A program made the position numbers and the translations under genes. A stretch of 64,000 nucleotides of DNA from Wurfbainia villosa (Eukaryota > Streptophyta > Magnoliopsida > Zingiberales > Zingiberaceae): positions 126,803,272-126,867,271 of the forward strand of contig CM045989.1 of assembly GCA_025175895.1 (NCBI GenBank). The letters run 5' to 3'. Below, in pieces: positions 1 to 9,806 of the stretch. The notes beneath the pieces were generated by a model. That model was not told where the DNA came from and ran no database searches. It worked only from the letters and a program-made list of their open reading frames with translations. How positions within the stretch are numbered: position 1 is the stretch's first letter; every line of letters starts with the position of its first letter.

Positions 1-129
1 GACCTTTGGCTTAGCTTAACCATTTCCTACACAATTAATTCAGCTCATGAGATAACAATATGATTTTAACTTTGGATCTTTGCTATAATCAAAACCTAGG
101 TTCAATTATCTAGTGCCCCTGCACCAACA
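1..129 (-). repeat. Terminal fragment of a copia-type LTR related to family C
   Basis: The window opens inside an LTR whose last ~100 bases resemble the ends of the family C LTRs at 13583, 17705 and 51585: a shared stretch around GATAACAATATG, then ATAATCAAAAC, then ATTATCTAGTGCCCCTGCAC and the terminal CCAACA. It is more diverged than the other copies. No polypurine tract (CTCCCCC on this strand) follows it, so it is probably the outer end of a minus-strand element lying to the left. The next five bases, ATAGG, would then be its target duplication. The partner is outside the window. Confidence 0.75.
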
Positions 130-398
130 ATAGGATGAATAGTTTTTAAGAGTATGAGGTACCCTACGTATATTTGAGTTACCCTTGAGTTTTTGAGTTC
201 TTTGGAAGTACAGATTTTGTAGGGATTAGATTGTGAGGAAGGTAAAATTCAATTTAGATTATTTAACACTAAGTGTGAGTGAACTTTAGCCTAATTCATC
301 TTTGTTTATGGATTACCCAGGGGTGGAGAGCTGTAGGTGGGAGCCCAATGATTTTGATGCTTGAGGATTCTAGGTTGAATTGACTAGAAAGAGTTTGT

Positions 399-1208
399 AT
401 GATCTTTCGAGAAATAAGGCAACATCTCTCTGAAACCTTTATTACATATACATTCATAAAGTTATGTCACATACTTTATTTGGACAAGGAGATAACAATA
501 AAGTTGTTCAACAAACCAAGTTATTGTTTATTTGAGCTATACCCTTCGAGGTCTACATTGACACAGGGGTATATTTTGTTAGACATCTCGCTAAACTTGG
601 TAGAGCCTCAGTGGGAAATATTGTAGTAGAAGAGATGATTACACTAATTACTTTGTCCCTAGAGAATGATCTTCTCAGATTAGAGGAAGCCACGGGGAGC
701 AACAAGATAGACCTTGAGTCTTGTATTGCTTTTCGTATGATTATCCGTATGGTTGATTGTTACTGCTTGGTCCTTAAGGACCAAGACTCCCGCCTTTTAC
801 CTGTCCTCGACAATACTACTATTCATGAGTGAAGAAATTGGGGATCCCACGACACTACCCTATCTCCCCAGAGCCTTTAGAGAAAGAGTCCCTGTCTCGA
901 CCATCTATGAGAGGAACTCCACCTCGGCATTTTTGGCTGGTCCATCTGTAGGTTATTCAAACTACAATTTATCTGACATCCGCTCAATACTCAATGCCAT
1001 CAAAGCGGAGCAAGCAAATCAAAGACAAATAGTTGATGAGCAAAATGGTCAAGCTGAGCTCTACTACTAAAGGGTAGAGGAGCACTTCCAAAGAAGGGAG
1101 GAGCATTACTAACAAATGGAGGACCTTCGACACCATATGAGCACCCTCTATGATTGGCACGCTTCACAAAGTCACTTTCCTTGCAATCCTCCTCCACATC
1201 TATGGTAA
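399..1208 (+). pseudogene. Relic of Athila-like 3' accessory ORF
   Basis: Three overlapping open segments in two frames (399-626, 611-832, 753-1070) read as one ancestral protein broken by two frameshifts. Recognisable blocks are LFNKPSYCLFELYPSR, then GSNKIDLESCIAFRM, then a C-terminal part with SDIRSILNAIKAEQANQRQ. The last frame continues past in-frame TAA codons at 1068 and 1119 to another TAA at 1206, with HHMSTLYDWHASQSH near its end. The product resembles the poorly characterised ORF upstream of the 3' LTR in Athila-type gypsy elements (sometimes called env-like). There is no signal peptide or membrane segment, so no envelope function is supported. It cannot be translated whole. Confidence 0.55.
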
Positions 1209-1433
1209 TTTAGTTTATTTCATTTTCTATGCTTAGCATTTTATTTTGCATTGAGGATAATGCAACATTTAGGTCTAGGGGGTTTTAGTTAGCATGCATA
1301 GTATTTTCTTTCTTACACATCCATGTATTTTATTTTTTACAATTATTTCCTTTTCAATTTGAATTCATCATGTTCATGCATTTTGTTTGTCCTTTATGGT
1401 ATTTCTCAATATGTTTAGACCTAATGCTTACAT

Positions 1434-1823
1434 TTTTTTTTATTGGCACCAGGGTATCCGAACTTTAGGTCTAACTAATCCCTAGGAGTGGCTGGCCCTA
1501 CCCCATGGACCTTCAGGATGCCTCCAACAGCTAAGTTGGGTAAGGTCGGAGCCCAAGTGGCCTCTACAAGCAACAAAGGATAAATCAGAGAAGTGCTCAC
1601 AACTTTTTCCCAGTTCAGTCAAGACTCCATAATTGTGCCATCCCTAAATGACGGTCCAATATTGAAGTCTTACTCTATCCACCGAGTAAACTCCTAGGCC
1701 CCATGGCTGCTCTAATAGATTTTTTCTAAATTCTCCGTCAAACGATGTCGCAATAGAGGATCGAACTATATTCTCCTGTGGGATACCTCTCCGCTTTTAC
1801 CACTGCACCGTGCCCCTGGGGGC
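1434..1823 (-). mobile_element. tRNA-derived SINE with 18-bp target-site duplication
   Basis: A 390-bp insertion is flanked by perfect 18-bp direct repeats TAGACCTAATGCTTACAT (1416-1433 and 1824-1841). Read on the minus strand it begins near GGGGCACGGTGCAGTGG and has a Pol III box A-like TGGTAAAAGCGG. About 30 bases later comes a box B-like AGTTCGATCC, and the element ends in a poly(A) run (plus-strand T run at 1431-1440). These are the hallmarks of a tRNA-related SINE mobilised by target-primed reverse transcription. It has no ORF. At 390 bp it is longer than many plant SINEs. It sits in the Athila-like remnant and so is younger than that element. Confidence 0.88.
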
Positions 1824-2826
1824 TAGACCTAATGCTTACATGATAGCATTATCATATGCTTTAATCATTCATATGTTCCTATCTTGTAGTAGGATTACAT
1901 GAGATTTATTGAGATGAAGAAATTTCACTATAGGTCTATGTGATAGTCTTTCCTATTTCACTTACACTCGAAAAACTTATTCTGAAAAGTTGAAGTATCT
2001 GAAATGAGTCATGATTTATCTTGTCGGACTAGTACTTTGAAATCCATAGGGACCCCCCTATACATTTTAGTTACTAGAGAAACACTCATATCATCATGTT
2101 TATTATTTCTTTTTTGGTTAAAAAAACTCTAAATCTATTGGATTCATATAAATATTGAGTGCTCTTTTGAGACTTTGTGTTAGGTTGGGGAATGATCCTC
2201 GTGTGTGCCAGGTAAGTGTCTATCGCTAGAGACTTTGGGAACATGATGAAATGACAACTTGACTTAGCTTGGAGATCGATGCTTTAGGATCAAGTTATAC
2301 ACTACGTACATGAAACTTTCTGGTTAGGCCCATGTGAGACTACTCGTGTGCCTTAGCTCCATGACAATACTGCTCAATAGGACTAGATGAACTTGCTAAG
2401 GGTAATGATATTTTGGTCATATGCATTAGTCTTGACTATGAGTTTTGCTCAAGGACAAGCAAAGGGTTTAAGTATGGGAGAGTTTGATGCATGTGTTTCA
2501 TACCTAGGTTTTTAGGGTTATTTTATATCTATGTTGAGTATTTCATTAACATAATTCCATTTTATCGTATTGTTTTCATGTATTTTCATTCTTTTTGTTA
2601 GGGATGCTGCTCTGGTATTTTACTTATTGACATAACAAAAAGGACTCGACCTTTTTGAACGCTTTCAAAGGTAAAATAAACTTAGAACAACACCTGAGCT
2701 ACCAAAGGAACACACAATGGACATATTCATATAGAGGGATAAAAGAGCGCAAATGATCACCATAGGGGGAGATTTCTTATCCAAATAGCGACTTAAATAA
2801 CTTCAAAAGACTATAAAACAAACCTA

Positions 2827-2844
2827 CCCCCCCCCCCCCCCCCC
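2827..2844. repeat. 18-base poly(C) run
   Basis: A homopolymer of 18 cytosines lies inside the Athila-like LTR. It is G-quadruplex-capable on the opposite strand, and its true length is uncertain in any assembly. Confidence 0.9.
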
Positions 2845-3594
2845 ACCAAGGATATCAAAGTTTAAAGGAGGAAGGGCCAAGGAGACGAGAATTGGTGATA
2901 ACAATCCATCTTGGAGAGCCATCGAGGAGAGAAGATTCAAAATATAGGACACCAAGTTATTTTTTTCTTTATTCATGTCTATGTTTTGTAACTCTGCTAT
3001 GAAGTAGTTTTCCTAATTCTATAATTAGGAAGTAACTTGGTCTATTATTTTGATGAGTTTATGCATTGATCCTCAATTTCGTTTATGAATCTTCTCGATC
3101 ATGACTGATTTTTGCATACTATGTTCGCTTCATTCGACAGTATGTTATTAGCCTTGATTTAGCTAGTATCTTTCTTCAAGTTTCACCAAGAGGAAAACTC
3201 TAGACAAAGCAAGACACCTAAAGTACATAATTGGATCATATATGATAAAAGAGGTTGTATTTATTGGCGAACCTCAATCTCTGACCTCTTAAACCAACCT
3301 GAGAGCTTGATCTATGAGTTGTAGATGGTATCCCATGTGAAAAATAGGATCAAGTATGAATCTCTAAAGTGATAGAAAGAGATCAACAAGGACCACCATG
3401 AAAGTAGATTAGGTATCATGAAGTTGAAGGGATTTCCCTTGTCGAGTCCGTGAGGGGAAACTTCGCTTCTCACTTCACCTCGGTAGCTTGATCATGGCGA
3501 TCCCTTCTATGTCCCCAGATTAAAAAAAAAATTAATCCTAGACAAAAGGGATTTCCAAAGCAACCAAGTCATCGTCGTGCTATTCGTTTAGAGA

Positions 3595-3627
3595 GGTCAC
3601 TTGAACAAACTAGTTGTTCAAGTGACC
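3595..3627. repeat. Perfect 14-bp inverted repeat with 5-nt loop
   Basis: Arms GGTCACTTGAACAA (3595-3608) and TTGTTCAAGTGACC (3614-3627) surround ACTAG. It lies about 35 bases before the junction with the next retroelement fragment. It could be a junction footprint or a small foldback. Its role is unknown. Confidence 0.85.
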
Positions 3628-3660
3628 ATCCTCTATTCTATGAGTAGCCGCGGAATAGAC

Positions 3661-4633
3661 AATGTCTGGATCGCCGGTTTTCGTGTTTATGCTCGGGATC
3701 CAAGTATTATTTAGCCATTTACAGATTTATAACATACTTATAATTGAAAAACAAAAACAAGAAATAAACAAAAGAGAAAAGAGAATAGATATACCTCTTG
3801 ATCTTCTAATGTATGACCGTCCTCCTTTTGGACGTCGGTGGGCGATGCTCTACCAAAAGTCGAAGCTCCTAGATCACAAATCTTCCTTCCTTGCTCTTCC
3901 AAAGCAAGAGGAAGAATAGAAACAAGGTTTTTCTCCTCCCTAAAACCAACCAACAAGGAGCACACAAACTCCTTGCCGCCGGCCAACTAGAAGGAGGAGA
4001 AGATGATGGAAAACAACCAAGACACCAAGGGAAGCCCTATATCTTGTTTCCACCACCTAAGGAGAAGAGAGTAGAGCCTTTTAGGCACGGGCCAAGGGCT
4101 GGAAGGGGCTGGAAAGATGCTGGATGCTGGCCAAAAGAGGAGGAAGAAGAAAGAAAAGCCTTCCTTATTTGGTGCCACCCAAGCTTCAAACCCTAACCTT
4201 AATCCTATCTCAACTAGGATTCCTCTCCCTTGCTGCCCCATGCCAACTCCCTTGCCCTCCTTTTATAGAGTTAGGGATAAGTCATGAATTAATCTCCTCC
4301 ATTGGTTCTAGGGATTTAATCTCAACCATCGGATCTAGAGATTTAATCTCAACTGTCGGATCTTAGAGATTTAATCTCTACCTATGGGTCTTAGAATTTT
4401 GTTTCTATCCATTGGATCTAACCTTCATGAGGTGTTAATAGGCTACATTAGGGACCATGAGGAGGAGTTGGATCTTGGCCACCCATGGATCAAGCCCACA
4501 TAAAGTCTGATCCACTAATGATGATCCAATCCACTAAAGGATCATCATTGATCTACCTCACCAACTCCCATATGATAATATGGGCTCCATATATTATTTG
4601 TACATTTTCTCCCCGTGTTTAAGATCTCGAATG
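3661..4633 (-). repeat. Copia (Angela-like) LTR remnant, first part
   Basis: From about 3661 the sequence changes character to a plant copia-type LTR in minus orientation, with a block around CTTCCTTGCTCTTCCAAAGC and a gene-poor GAAGGAGGAGAAG-rich stretch. It also holds a small array of the phrase ATCGGATCTAGAGATTTAATCTC (four degenerate copies, 4280-4400). It is cut at 4633 by element A and resumes at 11305. Assignment to the Angela-like group comes from general resemblance in layout and is only moderate. Reading frames in both directions here are short and look fortuitous. Confidence 0.5.
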
Positions 4634-6119
4634 TGTTGGAAATTTGACGCCGCTAGAGGGGGGGGGGTGAATAGCATTTGACCGTTCGTAGATGGAATTC
4701 GATCGCGTGTTCGTGTCTACAAGTTTCGTTAGCACAGCGGAATATATATATGATAACAATAACGAAAGACAATCACAAACACAATAACACGAAGATTTAA
4801 CGTGGTTCGGAACCACACGATTCCTACTCCACGGATCGAGCTCTAACGAGCTCTAGCGACGCCAATGCAATCACTAATCAATAAACTCCTTCTCGACAAC
4901 AAGTCGGAGGCGGAGAAACCTCGTACAAACGTTTACAACAATAAACGAAAGAAATACAAGCAAATACAAGTGAAAATGTAAAAAACACTTTACAAACTAG
5001 GGTTTTGAGTGCTTTCTTGTTGGTTGCTTGGATGAGCTTGAAGGACCCTGAAATGCACCTGCAAATCACCTTCAAATCGCCTCACCAAAGCCCCCAAAGA
5101 ACTGATGATGAAATCCTCCACGAGCTCCCCTTTTTATCTTGCGTCGGGCTGGATTTCCGCCTATCAGTCGACTGCCATAAGTCCCCAGTCGACTGATGCC
5201 ACTGTTGTTGTGAGACAACATCTCAATCCACGTCGAACAAGTTCCAACGGGACTCTTGGCGATCGCCAACATTAGCGATCATTGCGGACGCCCGTGGATC
5301 GAGCGATCGGCTCACGGGCGTCTGCTCGACATTGGGTGGCGATCAGTCGACCCTCGGCGATCGCTCCAATGAGCGATCATTGCGCCGAGCATTTCCAACT
5401 CTAAACTGACAGTCGAACTCAAGTCGACTCAAGGCAGTCGAACCGGCCATAATGCCAGTCGACTGCCATCCTCAAAAATGAGGTTTTAACCCAAGTATGG
5501 TGCCCCCATACTTGCTAGACCACCCTTAGCCTAGACCTAAGCCTTCTAGCCACCTTCATCAGCCTCACGCCTCTCGGATCCCTCCAAGTCATCCATGACT
5601 TGTTCATCCATCGCACTAGCCTCTAGGTGCTTCCGTCGGCTATGTCATGCTAACGATGTCTACACCGCCAAGGCACATTGGACTTACACCGCCAAGTCTC
5701 CTCTTGGACTTTAGGCCGCCAACCATTGGACTTATGCTGCCAAGACTCCCGCTTGGACTTTACGCAGCCAATATCAAAGCCCTTGGACTTCTCATGCCAA
5801 GACTCAAGCTTGGACTTTCCCTTGCCAACCCATGTTGGACTTTTACATTGCCAAGACCCATGCTTGGACTTTTCCCTTGCCAACCCATGTTGGACTTTTA
5901 CATTGCCAAGACCGATGCTTGGACTTTTCATGCCAAGTGCTCAAGACTTGGACTTTACCAAATGCCAAGTGTTCCACTTGGACTTTCCTTGCCAAGTACA
6001 CAAGACTTGGACTTTCCCATGACAATTACATTGTCATATGTTTTTGTCGAAACATCAAAACATCACTCGAGTCACACTCGAGTCCTGGTCAATCGTGACC
6101 TGGGCCGATTGCACCAACA
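4634..6119 (-). repeat. Element A 3' LTR (left)
   Basis: It matches the right LTR along its length but has a patch at about 5255-5400 where CAGTCGACTG palindromes of the partner are replaced by GGCGATCGCC or GCGATCATTGC-like sequence. It contains a G run (4661-4669) near its start and a CCAAG/CTTGG minisatellite at 5690-6020. The left end is TGTTGGAAAT and the right end is GCACCAACA. Confidence 0.9.
5690..6020. repeat. CCAAG...CTTGG minisatellite inside LTR A
   Basis: About ten imperfect 25-30 bp units each carry CCAAG, a short spacer, CTTGGACTTT and then TGCC. The unit is itself a dyad, so open reading frames appear on both strands. The same array is in the right LTR (10850-11200), in LTR B (21290-21420, 39030-39300) and inverted in the SIRE-like LTR (32900-33110). 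Confidence 0.85.
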
Positions 6120-6137
6120 ATCTCCCCCTTTTTGATG
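6120..6137 (-). promoter_or_regulatory. Polypurine tract of element A
   Basis: On the minus strand this reads ATCAAAAAGGGGGAGAT immediately before the 3' LTR and is the expected plus-strand DNA primer. Two further copies of the same purine motif lie at about 6241-6256 and 6321-6330. Such multiple tracts are usual in SIRE-related elements. Confidence 0.85.
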
Positions 6138-8020
6138 TTTGACAAAAACCAAACAAATGATTTGAATTAGACCACTAACTCAAATCCCTTACCAATTATC
6201 CCAAATTGGTAAACACTCTCCAAATGTTCTCCCCCAAACATTCTCCCCCTTTTTGACTAACATCAAAAAGGTTTTCTCTTCAAGGAGGTCAATGTCTCAT
6301 GTCCCAATGAGATCTTACAATCTCCCCCTTGATCCAAAAATAAATACCTAGGATGCCTACCATCTTCCTAGTGATAATTCACATATCACTCAAGAGAGGC
6401 AATCCTATACTCTCTCCCAATTTCCAAATTGGGTATCAAAAACCCATCAATTTTCCCAATTGATGATACTCTCCCAATAACTTCTCCTCTTTAAGTAGAA
6501 AAACACATCCATCATCCCAAGATGAATACCTCCCCCTAAAGGCTTGCTTCCCCTTAACCATTGCACCAACAATGTCCTTGGGAAGCCCCTAAGCCAATAG
6601 GAACTCTAAACCATCAAAATTAAGGTTCTAAGTTCAACATAGAACTTTCACTCACCCTAAGTTTGAAACTTTGACCTAACACAGCTCCTAATCCATATCC
6701 AATGGATTTTCACCCTTTATAATGCTTCCTAAAGCATATCCTAGGGTTAGGAGTGATTAGGAACTTTTTCCATAGCTGAACACGGGCTAAACAAACCTTG
6801 TTAACCCTAAATCAGACCTGGTAGTCGACTCCTAACGATGTCGATCAGCCACCCATATCGATCGGTACGCCACCAAGAGGCGGTCGGTGATAAATAATTC
6901 AATTTCAATTTATCGAATCGAGATTTGAAAAAGCATAAGTAATTCTACGTAATTTGAAAAATCATAAAATTTGATACGTATATTACTTATAGTCATTACA
7001 ATGGGTGAAAAATATTTGAAAATTAATTTACCCATATAATAGTGAGTTTGATACAAAACTCAAAACCATTGAAATTTTCAATATTTTGGCCCTATTTTGT
7101 ATCAACTTCATCAATGGTGATTGCTATCAAAAGATAGACTTCACCAAGGTTTTCTAAATTGATTTTAAAATGATTTTAAAACCATGTCTTGGATCATATT
7201 CCTTGGACTCTATGTATATGACTTGTACACAAGCTTTCCCAATGATCCATAATTGAAATTTGATGAGTTTTAGTTCATCTAGATGCAAAAACTATGCACC
7301 TTGAACTTAACTCATATCCTATCATCTCACATGTATCTAGGGTGTATAAAATACACATACATGTCAATTTAATGTGAGATGTGGGTTTTGTTCATCCTAA
7401 TCTAGGGTTTCATGCATTCTCTAAGGCAACCCTACTTGATTCCCTTATAAATGAGACTTCAAGTCATGCCATAGTCCTTAAATGAATTTCAACCAAATTG
7501 TCTTAAATGCATGAATGATTATGGCATTAGAAATGATATAAATAAGCATATGCTTATAATCATGATGTCATGACATAAGATGAAATCTAAAAACACATGA
7601 CATTTGAAACCTTAATCCTAAACATGAACATGACATATAAAATGATTAAAATAAACATGATGTCATGGCATGTTATATGGCAAACAAAGCATGTCATATA
7701 AAATATATAGGTATAGTAATGCCTAAATTTTGATATTAATTGCCATTTGATATAATTAGATGTATTTTTCCATATTATCATTAATCTCCCTAGTGTGCCA
7801 AAAACCCAAAATGGCACACTAACCTCTAAACCTAAATTGTGCCAATTTAATTCATTTTTCTTAATTTCAAAAGTGCATTGGCACATCCTAAAATCTTTTA
7901 GGATATTGATTCAAATCTATTTCCAAGGTAACCATAACCTTGAAGATATCCTAAAGTGCCACCTTTACCATGGTTGAGTTAACTACCCATCCAATCAAGG
8001 TTGGCACACCCTAAACCCAT
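6138..8020 (-). other. Non-coding internal region of element A
   Basis: There are 1.9 kb between gag and the polypurine tract with no credible ORF. The region is AT-rich. Several blocks are almost identical to the corresponding region of element B (34307-36068), for example GGTGATTGCTATCAAAAGAT at ~7115 and ~35170, and CATCTAGATGCAAAAACTAT at ~7278 and ~35331. This is where pol would lie in a full SIRE-type element. Nothing in it resembles pol. Confidence 0.8.
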
Positions 8021-9739
8021 CTAGCGTGAATCAATCACGCTCTTAGGAACCCAAAACCGATTTGAGCTCCTAGGGTTAATTAGGTATTCCTTAGGGATAA
8101 CCTCCCTAAATACCTTTTTAATGACCCTCCTAGGCTTGTTAGCCTTGGTCATTTGGGTCTTACCTAGGTTGACTCTAGGGGTAACTCCCCTGGCAACCTT
8201 CTTAGTTGCCACCCTAGGTTTCCTAGAAACCCTAGCCACTAGGCACAACCTTTGGTCAACCTTAGGGATGACTTCCCTATTGACCTTGGTCTTCCTAGAC
8301 CAAGTTTGTGTCCCATAATCAAATGGAACACTATGGTAAGCTACCTTAGGCTTAGGTTTGTGATCCAAACCTTGCTTGCCCTTGGTTGACTTTTGACTCT
8401 TAGGTCCTTGGTGTTGACTTTGACTTTTGGACCTTTGACTTTGACCATTAGACCCTTTAAATTGGTTTTGTATATTCCTAAGGGTCTTTTCTAGTTTCTC
8501 AAGCCTTGACCTCAAGGCTTGGTTTTCTAATTCCAATTGCCCAATTGATTTTTGATTAAATTCTTGGGCATGGGACTTTCTAGGCATATGCCTAGTCCAT
8601 TTAGGGTTTAGACCTATGTGCTCTTGCACCTTTCTAATTGTCTCCCTAGGTAAATTATTTTTAGGGACATTAGTCCCAAATTTCTCCTTACTCCTAAGGT
8701 AAACATTTTTAGCACCTAAGAAAAATTCCTTACTTCTAGCATGCTCTTTATGAATTGCAAGGGAATTAAAATTCCTAGCATGCTTTTGACTATTAAATCT
8801 AGAAGGTGCATTATTGAAATATACCTTAGGGTTTGCCTTGGAGGCTCCCCCTACATGTATAGCTCCCTCTTTGACTTTCTTGCTCCCCCTAGGGCATGAA
8901 TTCCTAAAATGCCCCGGTTGTTGACACTTGAAGCAAATGACATGCTCTTTGCTTCTTCTAGTGGCGGCACCGACATCTTTTGATCTTTCTTGAGGTTTTG
9001 GTGCCGGAGGAGCTTTTCTGATCTTCGTTGGGCACTTGCTTTTGTAGTGCCCGGCTTCTCTACACTCAAAACATATGATATGATTTTTATTACAAATTGA
9101 TATGTTTGAGTTACCTATGGTGGATGTGGTGATTGGAGTGGATTCTTCATTCCTCCCGGAGGTTGAGACTTCTTCTTGAATTTGTTCCAGCTCCGGTATG
9201 GAAGTTCTCTCCTCCCCCTCAATCCTTGAGATGGATGCTTCTTCCACCTCTTCCATCTCTTCTTTCTCCAATCCGGAAGTCGACTCTCTATCAACTTCCG
9301 ACTCCTCAAGCTCTTTAGATGGGGATGTGCTTGCTTGAGCTTGAGAGGGTGAGCACTCCTCTTCTTCTTCTTCTTCTTGGATTGATGATGGATTTTCATG
9401 AAGCTTGGCCAAATCGCTCCATAGCTCCTTGGCATCCACATAGTCACCTAGGCTACACAAGAGGTCATTAGGAATTAAATAAAAAATGAATTTGATTACC
9501 TTCTTGTTTTTCTCGAAGGCTTGGAGTTGATCTTCACTCCACTTCTTCTTCTTGAGAAACCCTCCCTTTGGTCCCTTAGGATATTCAAATCCTTCCATCA
9601 ATGCGGACCACTCCTCAAGGTCTCTCATCATCAAAAAATCTTCAATTCTCGCCTTCCAAGAATTGAAACCTTCTCCTCCATAGAAGGAATAGGGAATTGG
9701 GGTGTTGATGTCCCATCCCAATGGTTCTTCCATCTTCAC
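8021..9739 (-). CDS. gag: Retrotransposon gag-like protein with two zinc knuckles (element A)
   Basis: This 572-residue protein probably forms the nucleocapsid shell that packages element RNA. The N-terminus (about residues 15-118: PYSFYGGEGFNSWKARIEDF ... DAKELWSDLAKLHE) is the start of the DUF4219/UBN2 copia gag domain. Unlike usual copia gag, it jumps straight to an acidic Glu/Ser-rich linker (121-200), so most of the UBN2 body is missing. Two CCHC knuckles follow: C223, C226, H231, C236 and C269, C272, H277, C282. A predicted coiled coil (LENQALRSRLEKLEKTLRNIQNQ) and a basic C-terminus ending in WVPKSVIDSR come next, and that tail resembles the spacer just before protease in SIRE polyproteins. 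The ATG lies 53 bases inside the primer-binding site. The frame is unbroken, the best preserved in the window. Confidence 0.9.
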   Translation of the reverse strand: MKMEEPLGWDINTPIPYSFYGGEGFNSWKARIEDFLMMRDLEEWSALMEGFEYPKGPKGGFLKKKKWSEDQLQAFEKNKKVIKFIFYLIPNDLLCSLGDYVDAKELWSDLAKLHENPSSIQEEEEEEECSPSQAQASTSPSKELEESEVDRESTSGLEKEEMEEVEEASISRIEGEERTSIPELEQIQEEVSTSGRNEESTPITTSTIGNSNISICNKNHIICFECREAGHYKSKCPTKIRKAPPAPKPQERSKDVGAATRRSKEHVICFKCQQPGHFRNSCPRGSKKVKEGAIHVGGASKANPKVYFNNAPSRFNSQKHARNFNSLAIHKEHARSKEFFLGAKNVYLRSKEKFGTNVPKNNLPRETIRKVQEHIGLNPKWTRHMPRKSHAQEFNQKSIGQLELENQALRSRLEKLEKTLRNIQNQFKGSNGQSQRSKSQSQHQGPKSQKSTKGKQGLDHKPKPKVAYHSVPFDYGTQTWSRKTKVNREVIPKVDQRLCLVARVSRKPRVATKKVARGVTPRVNLGKTQMTKANKPRRVIKKVFREVIPKEYLINPRSSNRFWVPKSVIDSR

Positions 9740-9792
9740 CCTCTAGCCTCTTTGTATTAGCTCCCGGTGGTTAGTCCGTAGAAGAGCCCCGG

Positions 9793-9804
9793 GCTCTGAT
9801 ACCA
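9793..9804 (-). promoter_or_regulatory. Primer-binding site of element A
   Basis: The minus strand reads TGGTATCAGAGC, complementary to the 3' end of initiator tRNA-Met. It starts two bases after the 5' LTR. Confidence 0.93.
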
Positions 9805-9806
9805 CT

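Larger units (their letters stand above)
130..2484 (+). mobile_element. Decayed 3' internal region of an Athila-like Ty3/gypsy element
   Basis: The plus strand carries fragments of a coding region (399-1208). These are followed by the passage typical of Athila-like elements after their last ORF: TTGAGGATAATGCAACATTT, then GGTCTAGGGGG, near 1250-1290. Further on, 'ctcaaggacaagcaaagggtttaag' and a purine-rich GTATGGGAGAG (2472-2482) look like the polypurine tract before an LTR that starts TGATGCATG. A SINE is inserted at 1434-1823. Outside the ORF relics and the SINE I see no coding sequence. The Athila assignment rests on these landmarks and not on reverse transcriptase. Confidence 0.6.
2485..3660 (+). 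repeat. Probable Athila-like 3' LTR and adjacent decayed sequence
   Basis: It starts TGATGCATGTGTTTCATACC directly after a purine-rich tract, as Athila-type LTRs do. Near 3050-3140 it contains text about position and termination common to these LTRs (GATGAGTTTATGCATTGATC). The right boundary could not be fixed: no clean terminal CA plus primer-binding site is visible. The tract TGGCGATCCC near 3495 is only a weak candidate. It includes an 18-base C run and a hairpin, annotated separately. No gene is seen. Confidence 0.45.

Noticed and set aside
399..1208. Calling the Athila-like 3' ORF an envelope gene
   Set aside because: No signal peptide, membrane segment or fusion-protein feature is visible in the surviving text.
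3738..4366. Overlapping plus and minus frames with Lys/Glu- or Phe/Leu-rich products
   Set aside because: Purine-rich copia-like LTR remnant; composition explains the frames and no domain is visible.
5647..6135. Frames of 60-160 codons on both strands in the LTR of element A (and 10773-11312)
   Set aside because: They follow the CCAAG/CTTGG repeat, which lacks stops in several registers. No domain is visible, and the frames differ between the two LTRs.
9793..9804. tRNA gene suggested by the TGGTATCAGAGC motif here and at six other sites
   Set aside because: Each lies a few bases inside an LTR and has no cloverleaf; these are primer-binding sites.
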